64,000 bases of DNA from Siderastrea radians (taxonomy: Eukaryota; Cnidaria; Anthozoa; Scleractinia; Rhizangiidae): assembly GCA_964017195.1 (NCBI GenBank), contig OZ024887.1:67597228-67661227 (forward strand), given 5' to 3'. The translations under genes were made by a program, and so were the position numbers. Positions 1 to 11,500 of the stretch are shown here, one piece after another; position 1 is the stretch's first letter, and each line of letters starts with the position of its first letter. Under the pieces are notes generated by a model. The model was not told where the DNA came from. It did not search any database and worked only from the letters and a program-made list of their open reading frames with translations.

Positions 1-1056
1 TTGCCAAACTTTTTCCATCGATGCTCCTTTCCAAATACGACAATAACATACTAATTTGTTTGTACCAAAATATTCTGGGCAAAAAAGAATACTTATATCA
101 AAATATCAAGTTGGCATCTCACTAACTGCTTCAGTTACATACAAGAAAAAATTGCTGTGTTCTAATTGGCTAATAACGGTGCAATTTGATTAACTCCATT
201 GAAATAACATGAGCAAAACGAAAGCTGCCCCAAAACGGTTAAATATCAATAAACTGTTTGAAAAATGACACAAATAGCTACTTGATCAATCTGAAATTCA
301 GAAGCTTAAGAAAAACATCCAAAAATATCAATTAAATACACAGCAGTGTTCTGGCTATACTTTTGGCCAACAAACAGTATAAAATGTACTAACATTTTTG
401 GGCATCTTTCAATTATTTTTATTCAATTTACAATTCTGAAAAAAGTGTGTAACAATACCTGAAATTAATTAATTTGTCGAAGTTTTACACTGTATAGCTG
501 TTAACTAATTTCCTCACTTTTATTCTGTTGTTACTTCAGGGATTAAATTCCCTCATGTTAAATTACATTAAATATCAGTACACAGTACTGCTTTGAAAGA
601 ATTTGAATTTTTATTACTCTCTGTGCTCAATTTTTTTTGTATCAAGACTCACATGAGTGGACTCTGAGGTCGTTGACTACTCATCGAGTGAATTTACATA
701 ACCTGGGAAACAGATTATTACCAGGATTTTAGGGTATTTCACAGGTTAACCCTTTAAGCCCCAACAGTGACAAGCTTCTAATTTCTCCTTACAATATCAC
801 AACTCGATCAAACATAAAGGACATGAGAATACAGGAGATGGTCACCAAAGCTAAAATGTCTTGATGTTAATAACAAATTCTCCCAACTAGTACCACATTA
901 AATGTACAGAGAACAGTGAGGAGAATATGCATGTTGATCCTGGGGCTTAGAGGATTAACAAAGGCATGATCATCATAAATGCAACTTGAAAGCCAATGAA
1001 GTTTGAAGCTGGCTACTTAATTCACTTTGTCACCATTATTGAGTAGTTTTAATTCC
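1..1056. other. 3' flank of PGC-1 family gene, no gene seen
   Basis: No coding region is supported here. It is the 3' side of the minus-strand PGC-1 family gene. A minus-strand AATAAA (positions 610-615 on the plus strand read TTTATT) could be its polyadenylation signal about 440 bp past the stop, but this is a guess. A dispersed repeat lies at 746-958 and is listed separately. Confidence 0.5.
746..958. repeat. Dispersed ~215-bp repeat, copy 1 (TTAACCCTTTAAGCCCC end)
   Basis: Starts with TTAACCCTTTAAGCCCC and ends with GGGGCTTAGAGGATTAA, so the ends are imperfect inverted repeats. The internal order (AACAGTGAC, ATTTCTCCTTACAATATCA, AATTCTCC, GAGGAGAATATGCAT) is shared with copies at 2564-2783 and 52723-52933. 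Probably a non-autonomous DNA element (MITE-like). Confidence 0.7.
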
Positions 1057-4000
1057 TCATCTTCCTGTGCGAGATTCCTTCTTGCTTTTCAAAACTTTCT
1101 GTGAGAGTTGAAGAAGGGTATCAAAATCCATCTCATCGGAGGAAGGTGGTCGGCTGGCTTCTCGTTCTTCCAGGTAACTAGCATTGGAGTCTAAAAACAG
1201 ATGGATGAATTAACACTGACTATTTTCAAATTCCTGGCACTATAAGTAACAGCTTAAAGATTAAAGTAGGTAGCTTAACATACACTTCAATCAGAGCTCA
1301 ATAAAAACTAGAATTCCAGCATGCACATCTCTCAAAGTTTCCTTTGCCCTAACCAATTCTTCACTTCGCTAAGATGAAAAAATTCTTGGTTTTGAGGTGT
1401 GATGTCTTTTGGTTGAATGTTTGATGTATGGTGTGGAAAATTGTAAAAGTGCAAGTTGACACACTTGCACTCTAAGTTAATGGAAGGTGACTGCCCGGCC
1501 CCTTGCTCGCTGGGCAAGTGAGCAAAAAACATTAATTGCCCAACTTCAAAATCAACTTATCACGGACAACTGGCTGAGACTTTTGTCGAAGCTTGCTATC
1601 ACCTGAGGAATGATTGCAAGCTGAAATTTATTGATTATTTATGTTAATAACAATGCTTTTTTTTTAACTTACAGAAAGAGAACCAACTGTTTGTGCGATG
1701 CAGGGTTGTGCTCTAGCTGTACCAGGTGGCCTCAGGCTACTAACGTTTGTCTTCAGGGGAGTAGAACAACATTTTTGCGCACAGCTTAAGGGATGGGCAC
1801 CCCAAATTTTATGGTTGGGAGCCTTTGGGCTCCCTTTAATTCTTCTAAGGGCACAGCCTTGCAATAGGCTAGCTAGCTACAACAGTATTTCAAAGGGTGT
1901 CTGCGATCAACGTCTTGATCAGCACTCACCAAAATCAACATAGCTGCCGCCACAAAACTTCCTTCTTCCACCAAAGCAAATGTCCAACTTAGGAAGACTT
2001 GGATTCTCATTTCCTCCTAAAAATTTAACGCAAATCAACAAATTTGTATATTGATGTCTGGCAATCAAAAGCATTGACACAATTTAGAATGTTATCCAGA
2101 AAACATGCCTAGAAGTTTTCAAAATTTGCTATCCACATGGAAAGATTTCTTAAACTAAAGTTTTGAAACTCGTGTTGGGTAAATGATTTTAATTAGTGAT
2201 ATTCACATGCCTTGGCTTGTATTAGAAGGTGTCTTTAGTCTGAATGAATTGTGCAAGTTAACATTCCCTGAACAGACAATAAAATTCTCATAAAATACAT
2301 CACATTTCTGCCAGGCTAAGATTGGTACATTGGTTCTTATTTTCAGCTCTGTTTGCCCATTAAAAGGTTCATGATTTGCAACTTTAACTCACTTTCAATT
2401 GCTTCTGCAGCAGATGAGTACTCAAAGAATGTCACAAAAGCATAGTTGTCCCTGGAAAAAGAAAAAAATAGGAGTTTATAGGTACATATCTCATATCAGG
2501 TGACACTACACCACACTGTAGCCATACATGTAAATAACCACAAGCAGCCAACATGGCCAGAATTTAATCTTTTAAGCTCCAGTAGTGATCAGCATCAAAT
2601 TTCTCCTTATAATATCAATGCACAATTAAATGTAAGTGCACAGGTATTGAGAATTAAAAAAAATGATTACCAGGGATGAACTCTTAATGACATTTGAACA
2701 ACTTCTCCCAATTAGCACTACAACAAATGTATTGCAACCAGAAAGCAGAATTGATATGCTGACATTGGAGTTTAAAGGGTTAACTCAGACAGGTTTCTGT
2801 AGTATGGAGAAACTACGAGTATTACTACTCCTCCCTGGACAGGATACTGGCCCTTCACATGGTTATCCCTACATTTTTCCACTGATAACCATTTATACAT
2901 CCGAGAAGATACAGTGTGGAGTTTCTTATAAGAAAACAACATGATCTTAGAGACCAGCCTCAAACCAGGTGGACTTTTACTGGACATTTACTGGTGCCAG
3001 CTGAACATTTTACTGGTGCCAGGTGGACCTTTACTGGACATTTAGAGGTGCCAGGTGGGAATTTACTAGATACCTTTATCCAGACATCTGATACACTAGA
3101 AAAGGATTTATATCCTGGATTTTGTTGGAATGGCCTGCACTTGTGTCTGTTTTCACTGAACAGTGATGAGCAAAACTGTACAGTTCATTATCTTCTCCTC
3201 TTGACAAATAGTGTGAAAAATTGTAATGAGTGCAAATCACCCTACTTTTAAATGAATCCTCTCTTTAAACAAGTCACACATTGTTAGCTTACCCTTTATC
3301 GCGGAAGTGGACGGTTACTTTTTCAATGGGACCAAAGGGGCGGAATCGTCTCCAAACGTCATCTTCTGTGGTTTTGTTTGATATTTTACCAACATACACA
3401 ATGCGCCTTTCCTCCTACAATAAAAAGTTTTAAGCCTGATTTTCAGCTTCAATTAAAAAAGAAAACTGAGCCAGAGAGATAACTGGTAAATTTGATGGAT
3501 AACACAAGGCCTTTATGGTGTTTTAAACAGAGACAGGAGTAAATCCCAAGCAAATAGCACATTCCTGTGACCTTCAAAACCTCCACCAACTGGTATTCTA
3601 CCATTTTGAGTTAATTAAAAACCTCTGACACATTTGGAGTTTTTGAAGATCGCATGATCTCCTGATTGCCAGGGTCTTCTCTGTCAACTCTGAACACTAA
3701 AAAGATCATGGTACACATTTTAAAGCTTTCAAATATCAGAGAATGTAAGAATTTATGCAACATCAAATTTTTGCGGGTTTTTTTTTTTGGCATGTTTTAC
3801 AGGTAGTTATGTTGGGTACACCCATGGGCATCTGCATGTATGCGTGGATGGGCATAAGAACACGTCATCATTGGTGCACAGGCACTACGACAAAGAACAT
3901 GCAGGCACAGTCCCTGATGACCTCCTCAGTCTCTTTAAAGTGCTAAAAAAAATGCAGGAACAAATTTGATTGTTTAATTAACGAAATGCTATACATCAAG

Positions 4001-7000
4001 CAATTAAGACCGTGCTTGAATGTACAATCAGATTCCATCCGTGCTAAAGTTTTTGTCTAGTTTAACTCCCTTTATGTAAATTTATCTTTCCTGAACTCTT
4101 TTTATCTCGCACTGTATTCATTAAAATCATTCCTTGATAATGGTGTCATGAAGTCGCCAAAACATTGGAACTTAATCTCATTAGTTTTTACTTGTTTATG
4201 TTTTACATGTAATCAAGAAATTGATTAAAACAATTTGTGGGCTTTTTGGCATGTTTTAAACAAGAAAATTCGATGTCCTGAAGAAACAAAAAACATCTGT
4301 TCATTAACAGGAAATTTGAGGGAAACTTGGTTTTAGGGTAACATTTGAAAGCTTACAACATGTTTACAATCCAACTAAAAACCTTCGCAGACTTACTAAA
4401 TATTTATGTCATCTTTCACACCACACTGCCAGTTTTTTGGACAGAATAATAGAAAATTCAATCATGCTTTAAATTGTAAGAGAACATGCTTCCACGATAG
4501 ACAATTTCAACTACTGTAAAGGTTTTTGAACAAATTATTTACCTTTGCTGTGCCCTTAATATTTTGGTCAAACTTGAAACCCATCTTCCTTTCCAGTTCA
4601 ATATCATAAAACTTTTTATCACTCCTGTCCTTTTCTGAGCGATCCTTGCTCTGAGACCTTCCTTTCCTTCCGGTGTTCCACCTGCCAGAATCTCTATCAC
4701 TGTGATTTGAATGTCCATAACGCAGAGTATTAGACTCGGGGCGTCTAGGATCATATCTGCACCTACGCTCATTCTCATTGTCTTCATCTGAATCAGAATA
4801 AACTCTCTCATCAGAACTGTTACTTGAATACAAACTTCGTCTGCGTTTACTTTCTTTGTAGTAACTTTCTTCATCAGAGCTGTAACTACCCTTTCTCTTA
4901 CGCTGTTTTCTTCTGTAATCACTCCGTTCTGCATGACCACCGCTTTTTCTCTTACTGTAATGGTTGTCTTCATCACAGCTGCTATCCTCGCTAGAGCTGT
5001 CCTCACAATATGGCCCCCTGTAACGCTTAGGTATTCTGCTTTTTTTGTCAGCACAGTCTTTGTCACAGCTTGATTGTCTTTTTGTGGAATGATACACTTC
5101 AGTGCCATTAGACAATTTATTTTCATTTTCATGCTTCAAGTCTGAGGCCTCAGATTTCCTAGGACTTGATATTGAATTTCTCCTTGCGGGGTGACTGATG
5201 ACTTCAGGTTTAACCACAGGAGTCTTTCTCAAGGGAAATCCACTACATGCATAATTGTGATCTGTTGCATGGTTATCAACATGATCTTTCTTATCAATTT
5301 TACAGTTTTTGTCATGTTTTTCCATAATATCATTGACAACTAAACTGTCTCCATTCAAAAGACTTGACAAATTCTCAGAGACCTTGACATCAAGGGAATC
5401 TGCAGCACCATTTGCTGTTTCAAGAGGAAAGACAAAGTCCAGGTCATGAGCCTCTGTGAAGGAAAGTATTTTGTGGGCAATGCTATCTTCTTCAGGAGGA
5501 TGAGATGTGTCTTTGCTATAAGGCACAATAAAAAGAAGAATGTGCTACTAAGTAAACATAGGACTTCTGAAACAGTAACAATAAAAAATATATGTGCAGT
5601 ACAACTTTTTTCATACAAATTCAACCACAAAATGGGAGCATCACTGGTTGACACTAGATTCGTTTCTTCACTGCTGTGCTGCTTCCTTGATTTGGGTAAA
5701 AAAAAAAAAAACTTACTCCATATTGTCTCTGAATGGGTAATGGTAATGTTGCCCGAGCATCCCATCCAGGGGCGAGTAGAATTACTCCTAGTTACAACAA
5801 CACCAGCCATGTGGGTTACTTGTGACCCAGTGAGCGACATTTAAAAATATAATATGCTAATCCATGGTTAAAAGTTAACTGCAGTTTTCATCTTCCTTGT
5901 TTAAATTGTTTTTAACAGACATTTTTAAGCTAAAGGTAAAGAAAACTCTTACTCAAAACTAAAGGGCAAAATATTTTGGAAAGGTCTTTAATTGTTAGTA
6001 ATGAAACTGGAATCAACGTTCACACTCATCCTGGGTTAGCTTAATCATATTTTGAACAAATGGGCCCTAAAGTTCAATGGCGTGGGGGGAGAGGAGAGGC
6101 GGAAGGGCAGTGAGGTTTTCTAATATTATCCAAATAAGGGTTCCTGACCATGAAGGTGATTTTGTTACAACAAATCTTCCTAGGATCACCATGAAATTGC
6201 CATCAGCTAATATCTACTTAGTGATATAAAATCACTACAAAAATCCAATCAGAAAATATCTCGTCTGTGAACATGCTTAAATATACCAAGTGTTTATTTA
6301 CAACAGCATTCCCCAAGAAAACAGAGCTTTAGGGAAAAACACTTAACACTTACGCAGAGGTGAGCAAGCCAACCGATGACGATGAAAAATCCAGTGATCC
6401 TGAAGGAAATAACAAAGGTAAGCAGGGATGAAAAGAAAAAGCAAGTTTTTAAAATTAGTCACTGCATTACTAACAAGAGCAAGAGGTTAAATCCATAGTC
6501 ATCAAACTGTTCCACAAAAGGTTGTATTTGATAAGGGACACATCATTGCCAAAAATCCCATTGTGTGAACTCGTATTGTCCCTTTTTTGTCAATAACCTG
6601 GTCTTAGGCCTGGACAAGTTTGGTTTCTGCAACTTGTCTCCTTAATTTAAACCAGTTTGAATTGAAGGAACAGGTCTCCTGGACTGGGTTCCACAATTTT
6701 ACTTGTGGGTCCCAATTTTGTGAAACCAATCCCTGTGTCCAAATAGAAACCAAATCAAAGACTGAATTAGACTGTTCCTGCGACAAGTCCTCTCTTGTAT
6801 GACTCATCTCCATGTCACCGTCTTGCAAAAAATCCCTGCAACAGGTCCTTGTTAAACAACGGAGTTCTTCTGCTGTAGGCACTATCATGTAATAGGTTGC
6901 CCAAGGAAATTTGATGTTCACAACAAATATTAGTGTTCGAGGGCTTATATGAAGTTTAAACATCAAATTTCCGAGGGAAACTGTCACACAAAGGGCCTGA

Positions 7001-8096
7001 GACAGAAGGACTCTATTGTTTTTATTGTACAATGCTAAATTTTGAGCGAAAACTGCCAAAAATGGGCACTATGCATCGAGAGGCACTCGCTGAGTAGAGA
7101 CACTATCGCGTCCCATGAGCGAATTCAACCAACAGGAGTACACCAAAATTTAGCATTGTACTGTAACATGTAATAACCATGAAAACACTACAAGAGACTA
7201 GTAACAAGTCCAGGTGTCTAGTCCCTTCATGTGTGGAGTAAAGCATTGGCTTGTACCTTTAACAACACCTTGTTTTTCTTCATATTCCAAAAACTGCTCC
7301 AGTAATGTACTGACATCATTAGCTTCAATACCTATTAAAATATTTAAAACACCGCTAAATAAAATGACAAAAACATTGTGGTTATGAAGTCTGTTACTCT
7401 GAAGATTTTTATTGGTATTAGTACCTACAAACATACCTTCAATTAATTCACCCTCTTCCAACTCCATACTTCGGTCGTTGTTATTGCTTTCAACAATGTT
7501 TTTGAATTCCTAAGTGAGAAAAAAACATCAACAAGTAAACACAAAGAGGAAAGTGCAATAAATCTTCTCACTTGTTAGCTGGTCAGAGACAAAAAAGCCA
7601 CTATCACGAACAGGTAACATATATCAATCCATTAGAATTAATGACTCTCAAGTGCTTTATGCATATAAAAAGAGAAATTCTCAGCCGTACATGTTTTTTA
7701 AGAGTTTTAGCTAGTACAGATTAACGTAAAGCGTACATGGCCCATAAATAGAATTAAAGGCCGTCACAGCGTGGTTCGTTGACGGTTGAGTCGCCTACTG
7801 GTTTGCCCTTGACTCGAATTGAAAACTCGAAACACCACGTGGATAGAACAACAAACCATAGTACAAATTATGAAGTGTCCTCTTGGACGAGTTATTAACT
7901 CCATACATAACTTCAAACTATCTCCTTCGGATGTGAAAGGTGTAAAGCCTACCTTGAAAATTTCCTCAGTCGAAGAATGATTTAATTTTCCGTCGAAAAG
8001 ACTGGGTAAAAATTCAATTCCTTCGAGTTCTATTTCTCCTTGTACCGCATGGCACGGAGAAACCTCTGGCATTTTTACGGCTTCACTCTTTCTCAT
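1057..8096 (-). CDS. PPARGC1: PGC-1 family transcriptional coactivator (PPARGC1-like), nine exons
   Basis: Coding exons on the minus strand, in transcript order: 8096-7953, 7509-7437, 7331-7257, 6399-6354, 5515-4543, 3414-3293, 2451-2393, 2016-1930, 1190-1057. All junctions are GT/AG and the phases fit, giving 570 aa. The C-terminal RRM begins near residue 438 with RRIVYVGKI and continues with RFRPFGPIEKVTVHFRDKG and DNYAFVTFFEY, which closely follows the RRM of vertebrate PGC-1 proteins. After it comes a tail with DEMDFDTLLQLSQKVLKSKK, like the PGC-1 C-terminus. Upstream are an acidic N-terminal part with DVSTLLEQFLEY (about 77-88), an LxxLL-type LSSLL (162-166), a DHNY (198-201) matching the HCF-1-binding consensus (D/E)HxY, and an Arg/Ser/Lys-rich block (about 260-420). 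Known PGC-1 proteins are nuclear coactivators of nuclear receptors and NRF-type factors that drive mitochondrial genes; that role here is inferred. The first ATG was chosen; a second in-frame Met is residue 9. Confidence 0.88.
2564..2783. repeat. Dispersed ~215-bp repeat, copy 2
   Basis: Same family as 746-958: begins TTTAATCTTTTAAGCTCC and ends TTTAAAGGGTTAA, with the shared internal ATTTCTCCTTATAATATCA and TTCTCCCAATTAGCAC. It lies in the intron between exons 6 and 7 of the PGC-1 family gene. Confidence 0.65.
2966..3066. repeat. Short degenerate tandem repeat
   Basis: Repeats of the phrase (TTTACTGGACATTTA)(CTGGTGCCAG)(GTGGAC) occur three to four times with variation, within an intron of the PGC-1 family gene. 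Read directly from sequence; no function is suggested. Confidence 0.6.
3765..4061 (+). pseudogene. Penelope-like element fragment: GIY-YIG endonuclease end
   Basis: Plus-strand reading, antisense to the host gene, within an intron of the PGC-1 family gene. It encodes GSYVGYTHGHLHVCVDGHKN, then HYDKEHAG and LFKVLKK, a one-base frame change at a run of A near 3950, then CRNKFDCLINEMLYIKQLRP, LNVQSDSIRAKVFV and a stop at 4059-4061. This order matches the GIY-YIG-type endonuclease domain at the C-terminus of Penelope-like retroelements, and the ending matches the second copy in this window (32311-32505). The 5' part (reverse transcriptase) is absent, so this is a dead 3' fragment. Confidence 0.7.
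5738..5835 (-). repeat. SINE-like or other dispersed repeat fragment (GGATGGGATGCT block)
   Basis: On the minus strand this reads through CACATGGCTGG, then GAGTAATTCTACTCGCC and CCTGGATGGGATGCTCGGG. The same ordered block, with changes, occurs at about 45985-46080 and 46850-46925, so it is a dispersed repeat. Class assignment is not possible from the sequence alone. Confidence 0.45.
6600..7165. repeat. Probable dispersed repeat with 18-bp inverted repeat
   Basis: Intronic sequence of the PGC-1 family gene. A perfect 18-bp inverted repeat (GTACAATGCTAAATTTTG at 7027-7044, its reverse complement at 7144-7161) encloses about 100 bp with TGCATCGAGAGGCACTCGCT. The 151-codon open frame covering 6604-7059 (minus) has no recognisable domain and is not called as a gene. 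Confidence 0.4.
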
Positions 8097-8524
8097 TACA
8101 CTTCTTTCGCGATTTTTCGGTTGGACAACAACAACCTAAGTGTCAAGCTTTGAAAAAAAAAGGAGAGAGTGAACGTAACGGTTGCTGTGCTCAAGAAAAC
8201 CCGACAATTCTTTTCACCCTTACCGGTACGACCGTACGAGCCTCAACTCACCAACTCACAAGTCGTCCACGCGGAGCGAAATGTTGCGTCACAACTTGTA
8301 CCAATGGTACAGCCTCGTTCTAGGAATCTTGAAAACGAGGTTACTTAAGGCAAATTGAGGGAGGGCTGGGACGAGGAGCGTAAGTCGTCAGCGCTGTTAA
8401 CAGCGGTTTTACCCATTAATTCAACATGGCGGACGAGTGAGCGTTTTTCTGCACAACAGACATGCTTCTCAAAATGTTCAGTTTTCTCTTAATCGGAACA
8501 CTAGCTACAGACTGACGAGTTGTA
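8097..8524. promoter_or_regulatory. Shared divergent upstream region of PPARGC1-like and MTRF1L-like genes
   Basis: The two start codons (minus strand at 8096, plus strand at 8525) are 428 bp apart and point away from each other, so this segment must hold both promoters and 5' leaders. Visible elements: a TTGCGTCACAA palindrome-like CRE/AP-1-type site near 8285-8295, and CAACATGGCGGACGAG at 8422-8437, which fits the YY1 consensus common at transcription starts of mitochondrial protein genes. That ATGGCG also opens a four-codon upstream frame (8426-8440). A second upstream frame (ATGCTTCTCAAAATG...) starts at 8462 and stops before the MTRF1L start. No TATA box is obvious. Transcription start sites cannot be seen. 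Confidence 0.55.
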
Positions 8525-11500
8525 ATGCTTCGTCAAGTTTTCAAAGGGTTAAAATTAGTGGCCAATCGTGGTGGTCAAGCTTTTCGTAAGTCATGGTTTC
8601 CTGTTACAGGTAAGCAAATCTCAGACGTAACTGGTTGTTTAGGGGGCTTTCGTTACTTTTAGGGGACTCGCGCTATATAGAGAAAACATTGTCTGAATGC
8701 ACGCGCAAAAATGACGAATTTAATTCACTCGCAAAAATGACGAATTCAATTAATTGTACAAAGTTTAGAAATAACTAAACTCAACAATAACAAAGCTAAC
8801 CGTCGTAGAATCAGTGCTTAACCCTAAACAGAAGTATAGATGAGTTCTTAGGCCTAATCACTATCGATCAGTGCTTAACCCTAAATACTGTAGATGAGCG
8901 TTTAACCGTTTTTCATTTTGTTTTCATTTGTTTTTCTCGCTAATAAACGCTCGTCATCAAATTTGTCACTCGTCATTTTTGCGCGTGCATTCAAACAGTT
9001 TTTCACTGGTTTTTTTCCTATGTAGCGCGAGTCCCCTAAAAGTAACGATAGCCGTTTAGGGAGCTGAATCCTTTCAAATTGAGGCCTAATTATCCTGTCT
9101 ACCGTTAACTGCATTATCTTCTGTACTGAATTTAATGCTTGATATCCCAGATTCTCTTTCCAAAGTATAATTAGGTATCCATGTTGCACATAACCACTAG
9201 CCACTAGGATAGCTGTTTAGCCTGCATAATTATTATTAATTTTTTCTTCTTCATACACAAGAAGTTCCAGTTAAAGGCCATAGGTGCATATGTCGTAATT
9301 AACAGTCTTCCTTGTACAACTGCCACATTTTTTGTAATTTTTCCATTGTGACTTCATTTCACGGCCAGTTATCATGTAGTAAGAATTAAGTCACTGTTAG
9401 GTTAAATCTCAAATAACCATTTCACCACTTGCACTACAATCTCGGATCAAACAGTTGAGTCACTCTAGAATAAGTGAAAACTTTGACAAGGAAAAACACC
9501 TAAAAGAACAGTTCTTCCCCCTTTCCCCATTATTTAAGTTGCTTTGTCACCAAAAAAGCCTGATGAATCCTCCGAACAAAATTAAGTGAGCAGAGGGGGG
9601 AGGGAATGTATTTCTGTGATTTTTTCAGACTGTGTTTTCTTGCAGGGAAATCAAGAAATACGTTCACAAATTGCATTAATAACAATAATAATAACTTTAT
9701 TTATCTCAATTAGTTCTGTCCAAGATTGTAGTGGTTTTCATGATAAGTGAAGGTAATCCAAAATATACTTGTTTCTACTTTGTTTTATTTTTGGCAGTGC
9801 AACAGTTGAGATGTTCATCAAGAATGATTGATGCTCTTGAATCCCACTTGAAAATCCTTGCGAAACAACATGCAGAGATCGCACAGAGATTGTCTGCTAC
9901 TGAGGTATTTTTGAATTTGAGAAAACTGCGCAAGTGGATTTAGGTTGTCTTACTTCTGCTCTCTTCTAGCAATAACTTGAAAATTTTTCACATTTTACTT
10001 TTAGGGAGATATTCCATCTGCAAGTGAACATAGGACATTATCCAAACAACTTGCCAAGCTTTCACCCATTGTCCATCTGACAAATAAGGTTGAGACAAAG
10101 CAAAAGGTAATCAGTTCAGTTGATCCCCAATATGTAAAAGAAAAGAAAACAAACAAACAAACAAAAAAAATAGCTGATAAAACAGTGTCATTGAAGGGCC
10201 AAAAAAATGACAGGCTGCAAAATTTCCTTGTCTTCAAATTCTGAATACATCTTGAATAAATTTTCTTACAAGGCGTATAATAAAATAGATATTTGATAAT
10301 TGATATTTCTAGCATCTTTGAGGTACAAAGAGGCATAGGCAAACTGACATATGATACGCTAGCGAAATAACCTAAGATGTAATCGAAATGACCTAAGAAG
10401 TTAGCAAACTGGACGGAGGCGAAACGCCTCATAGGCAAAATGACTGCAGTTCACTCAGAGATGGTGTTGGTTATTTGAATAAATTTATTGGTGTGAGCAT
10501 GTCCTTTTTGTATGATACCATCCTCTTTAAATGACTTTACTTTGTGTTACCATGTTTTAAATAAAATCTGTTGATGTTGTTTTTACAGGAAATTCAGGAC
10601 CTAAATGAATTAATTTCAGAGATGGGAGGAGAGCTGGGGAAAATTGCAGACGAGGAGAAGTGGCAAGCGCTCAATGATATTAAAGAGCTTGAAGTATGTG
10701 TACATAAACAAAGTACACTGAATTTCTTTAACAGTATTCTGTTGATCCTTATTTTATCATGTTACTTAGGATGAGTTACTGAAAGCTCTTGTTCCTCAAG
10801 ATGATGATGATGAGAACAGTGCTATTTTGGAGTTAAGGGCAGGTAATGTACTATTTTAATAATTTATCATGGTTTGATTACTTAACACAATCTGATTGGT
10901 CGCAAAGTCATTTCAGATGAGGCTATGTAAACTTTGAAATGATGGGGCTACGTAAACTGTGTGTGGTTTTATTTAGAGAAGGAAAACAGCTGCTTTTTGC
11001 ATACACAGCCCAATGCAGTGCAAAAAACTTTCATGTTCTCCCTTTAAGTGCACTCACTCAAAAAGTGGTTTATTTTTTGTGATTTGTTTACAGGAGGGCC
11101 ATTGAGCCACTGTTTTTCAGTACTGCTGTTACGCTGCTTTGTGTTCTCGTGTGAATGGTAGCAATCATTTAGACCAGTTTACTGTTCTCTTCTTTGTCCC
11201 CTGGGTCAAAACCCTGTGGAGGCAATTAACAAAAGCCACCAAAATCTGGAAGAGCTATTCAGCCACCCATAAAATTAATACCCTAGTTAGACAAAAATAT
11301 CTTTAGCAGTTTTAAGCAGGAGACAGTTGTTTGGATGTTTATTTTTGTGGGTATCCAGGTACTGGTGGAAAAGAGGCCTCCCTCTTCACTCAAGAAATGT
11401 TTACCATGTATCAGAGGTAGGTGAAGGAAAAGTTTTTGAAGATTTTGTGCCTTTGACAATTCAGTTATGGTTCCATAAAATCTAATCATACTTCATACAA

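Noticed and set aside
1664..1943. Open frames on both strands at the same place
   Set aside because: They overlap a loosely inverted-repeat segment in a PGC-1 intron and show no protein family; probably repeat sequence.
4539..5132. 197-codon open frame overlapping the PGC-1 exon 5
   Set aside because: It is an alternate frame of the Arg/Ser-rich exon; the other frame links by correct splice phases to the RRM.
6604..7059. 151-codon minus-strand open frame
   Set aside because: Lies in an intron of the PGC-1 gene on the same strand, with no domain and no fitting splice sites; likely repeat-derived.
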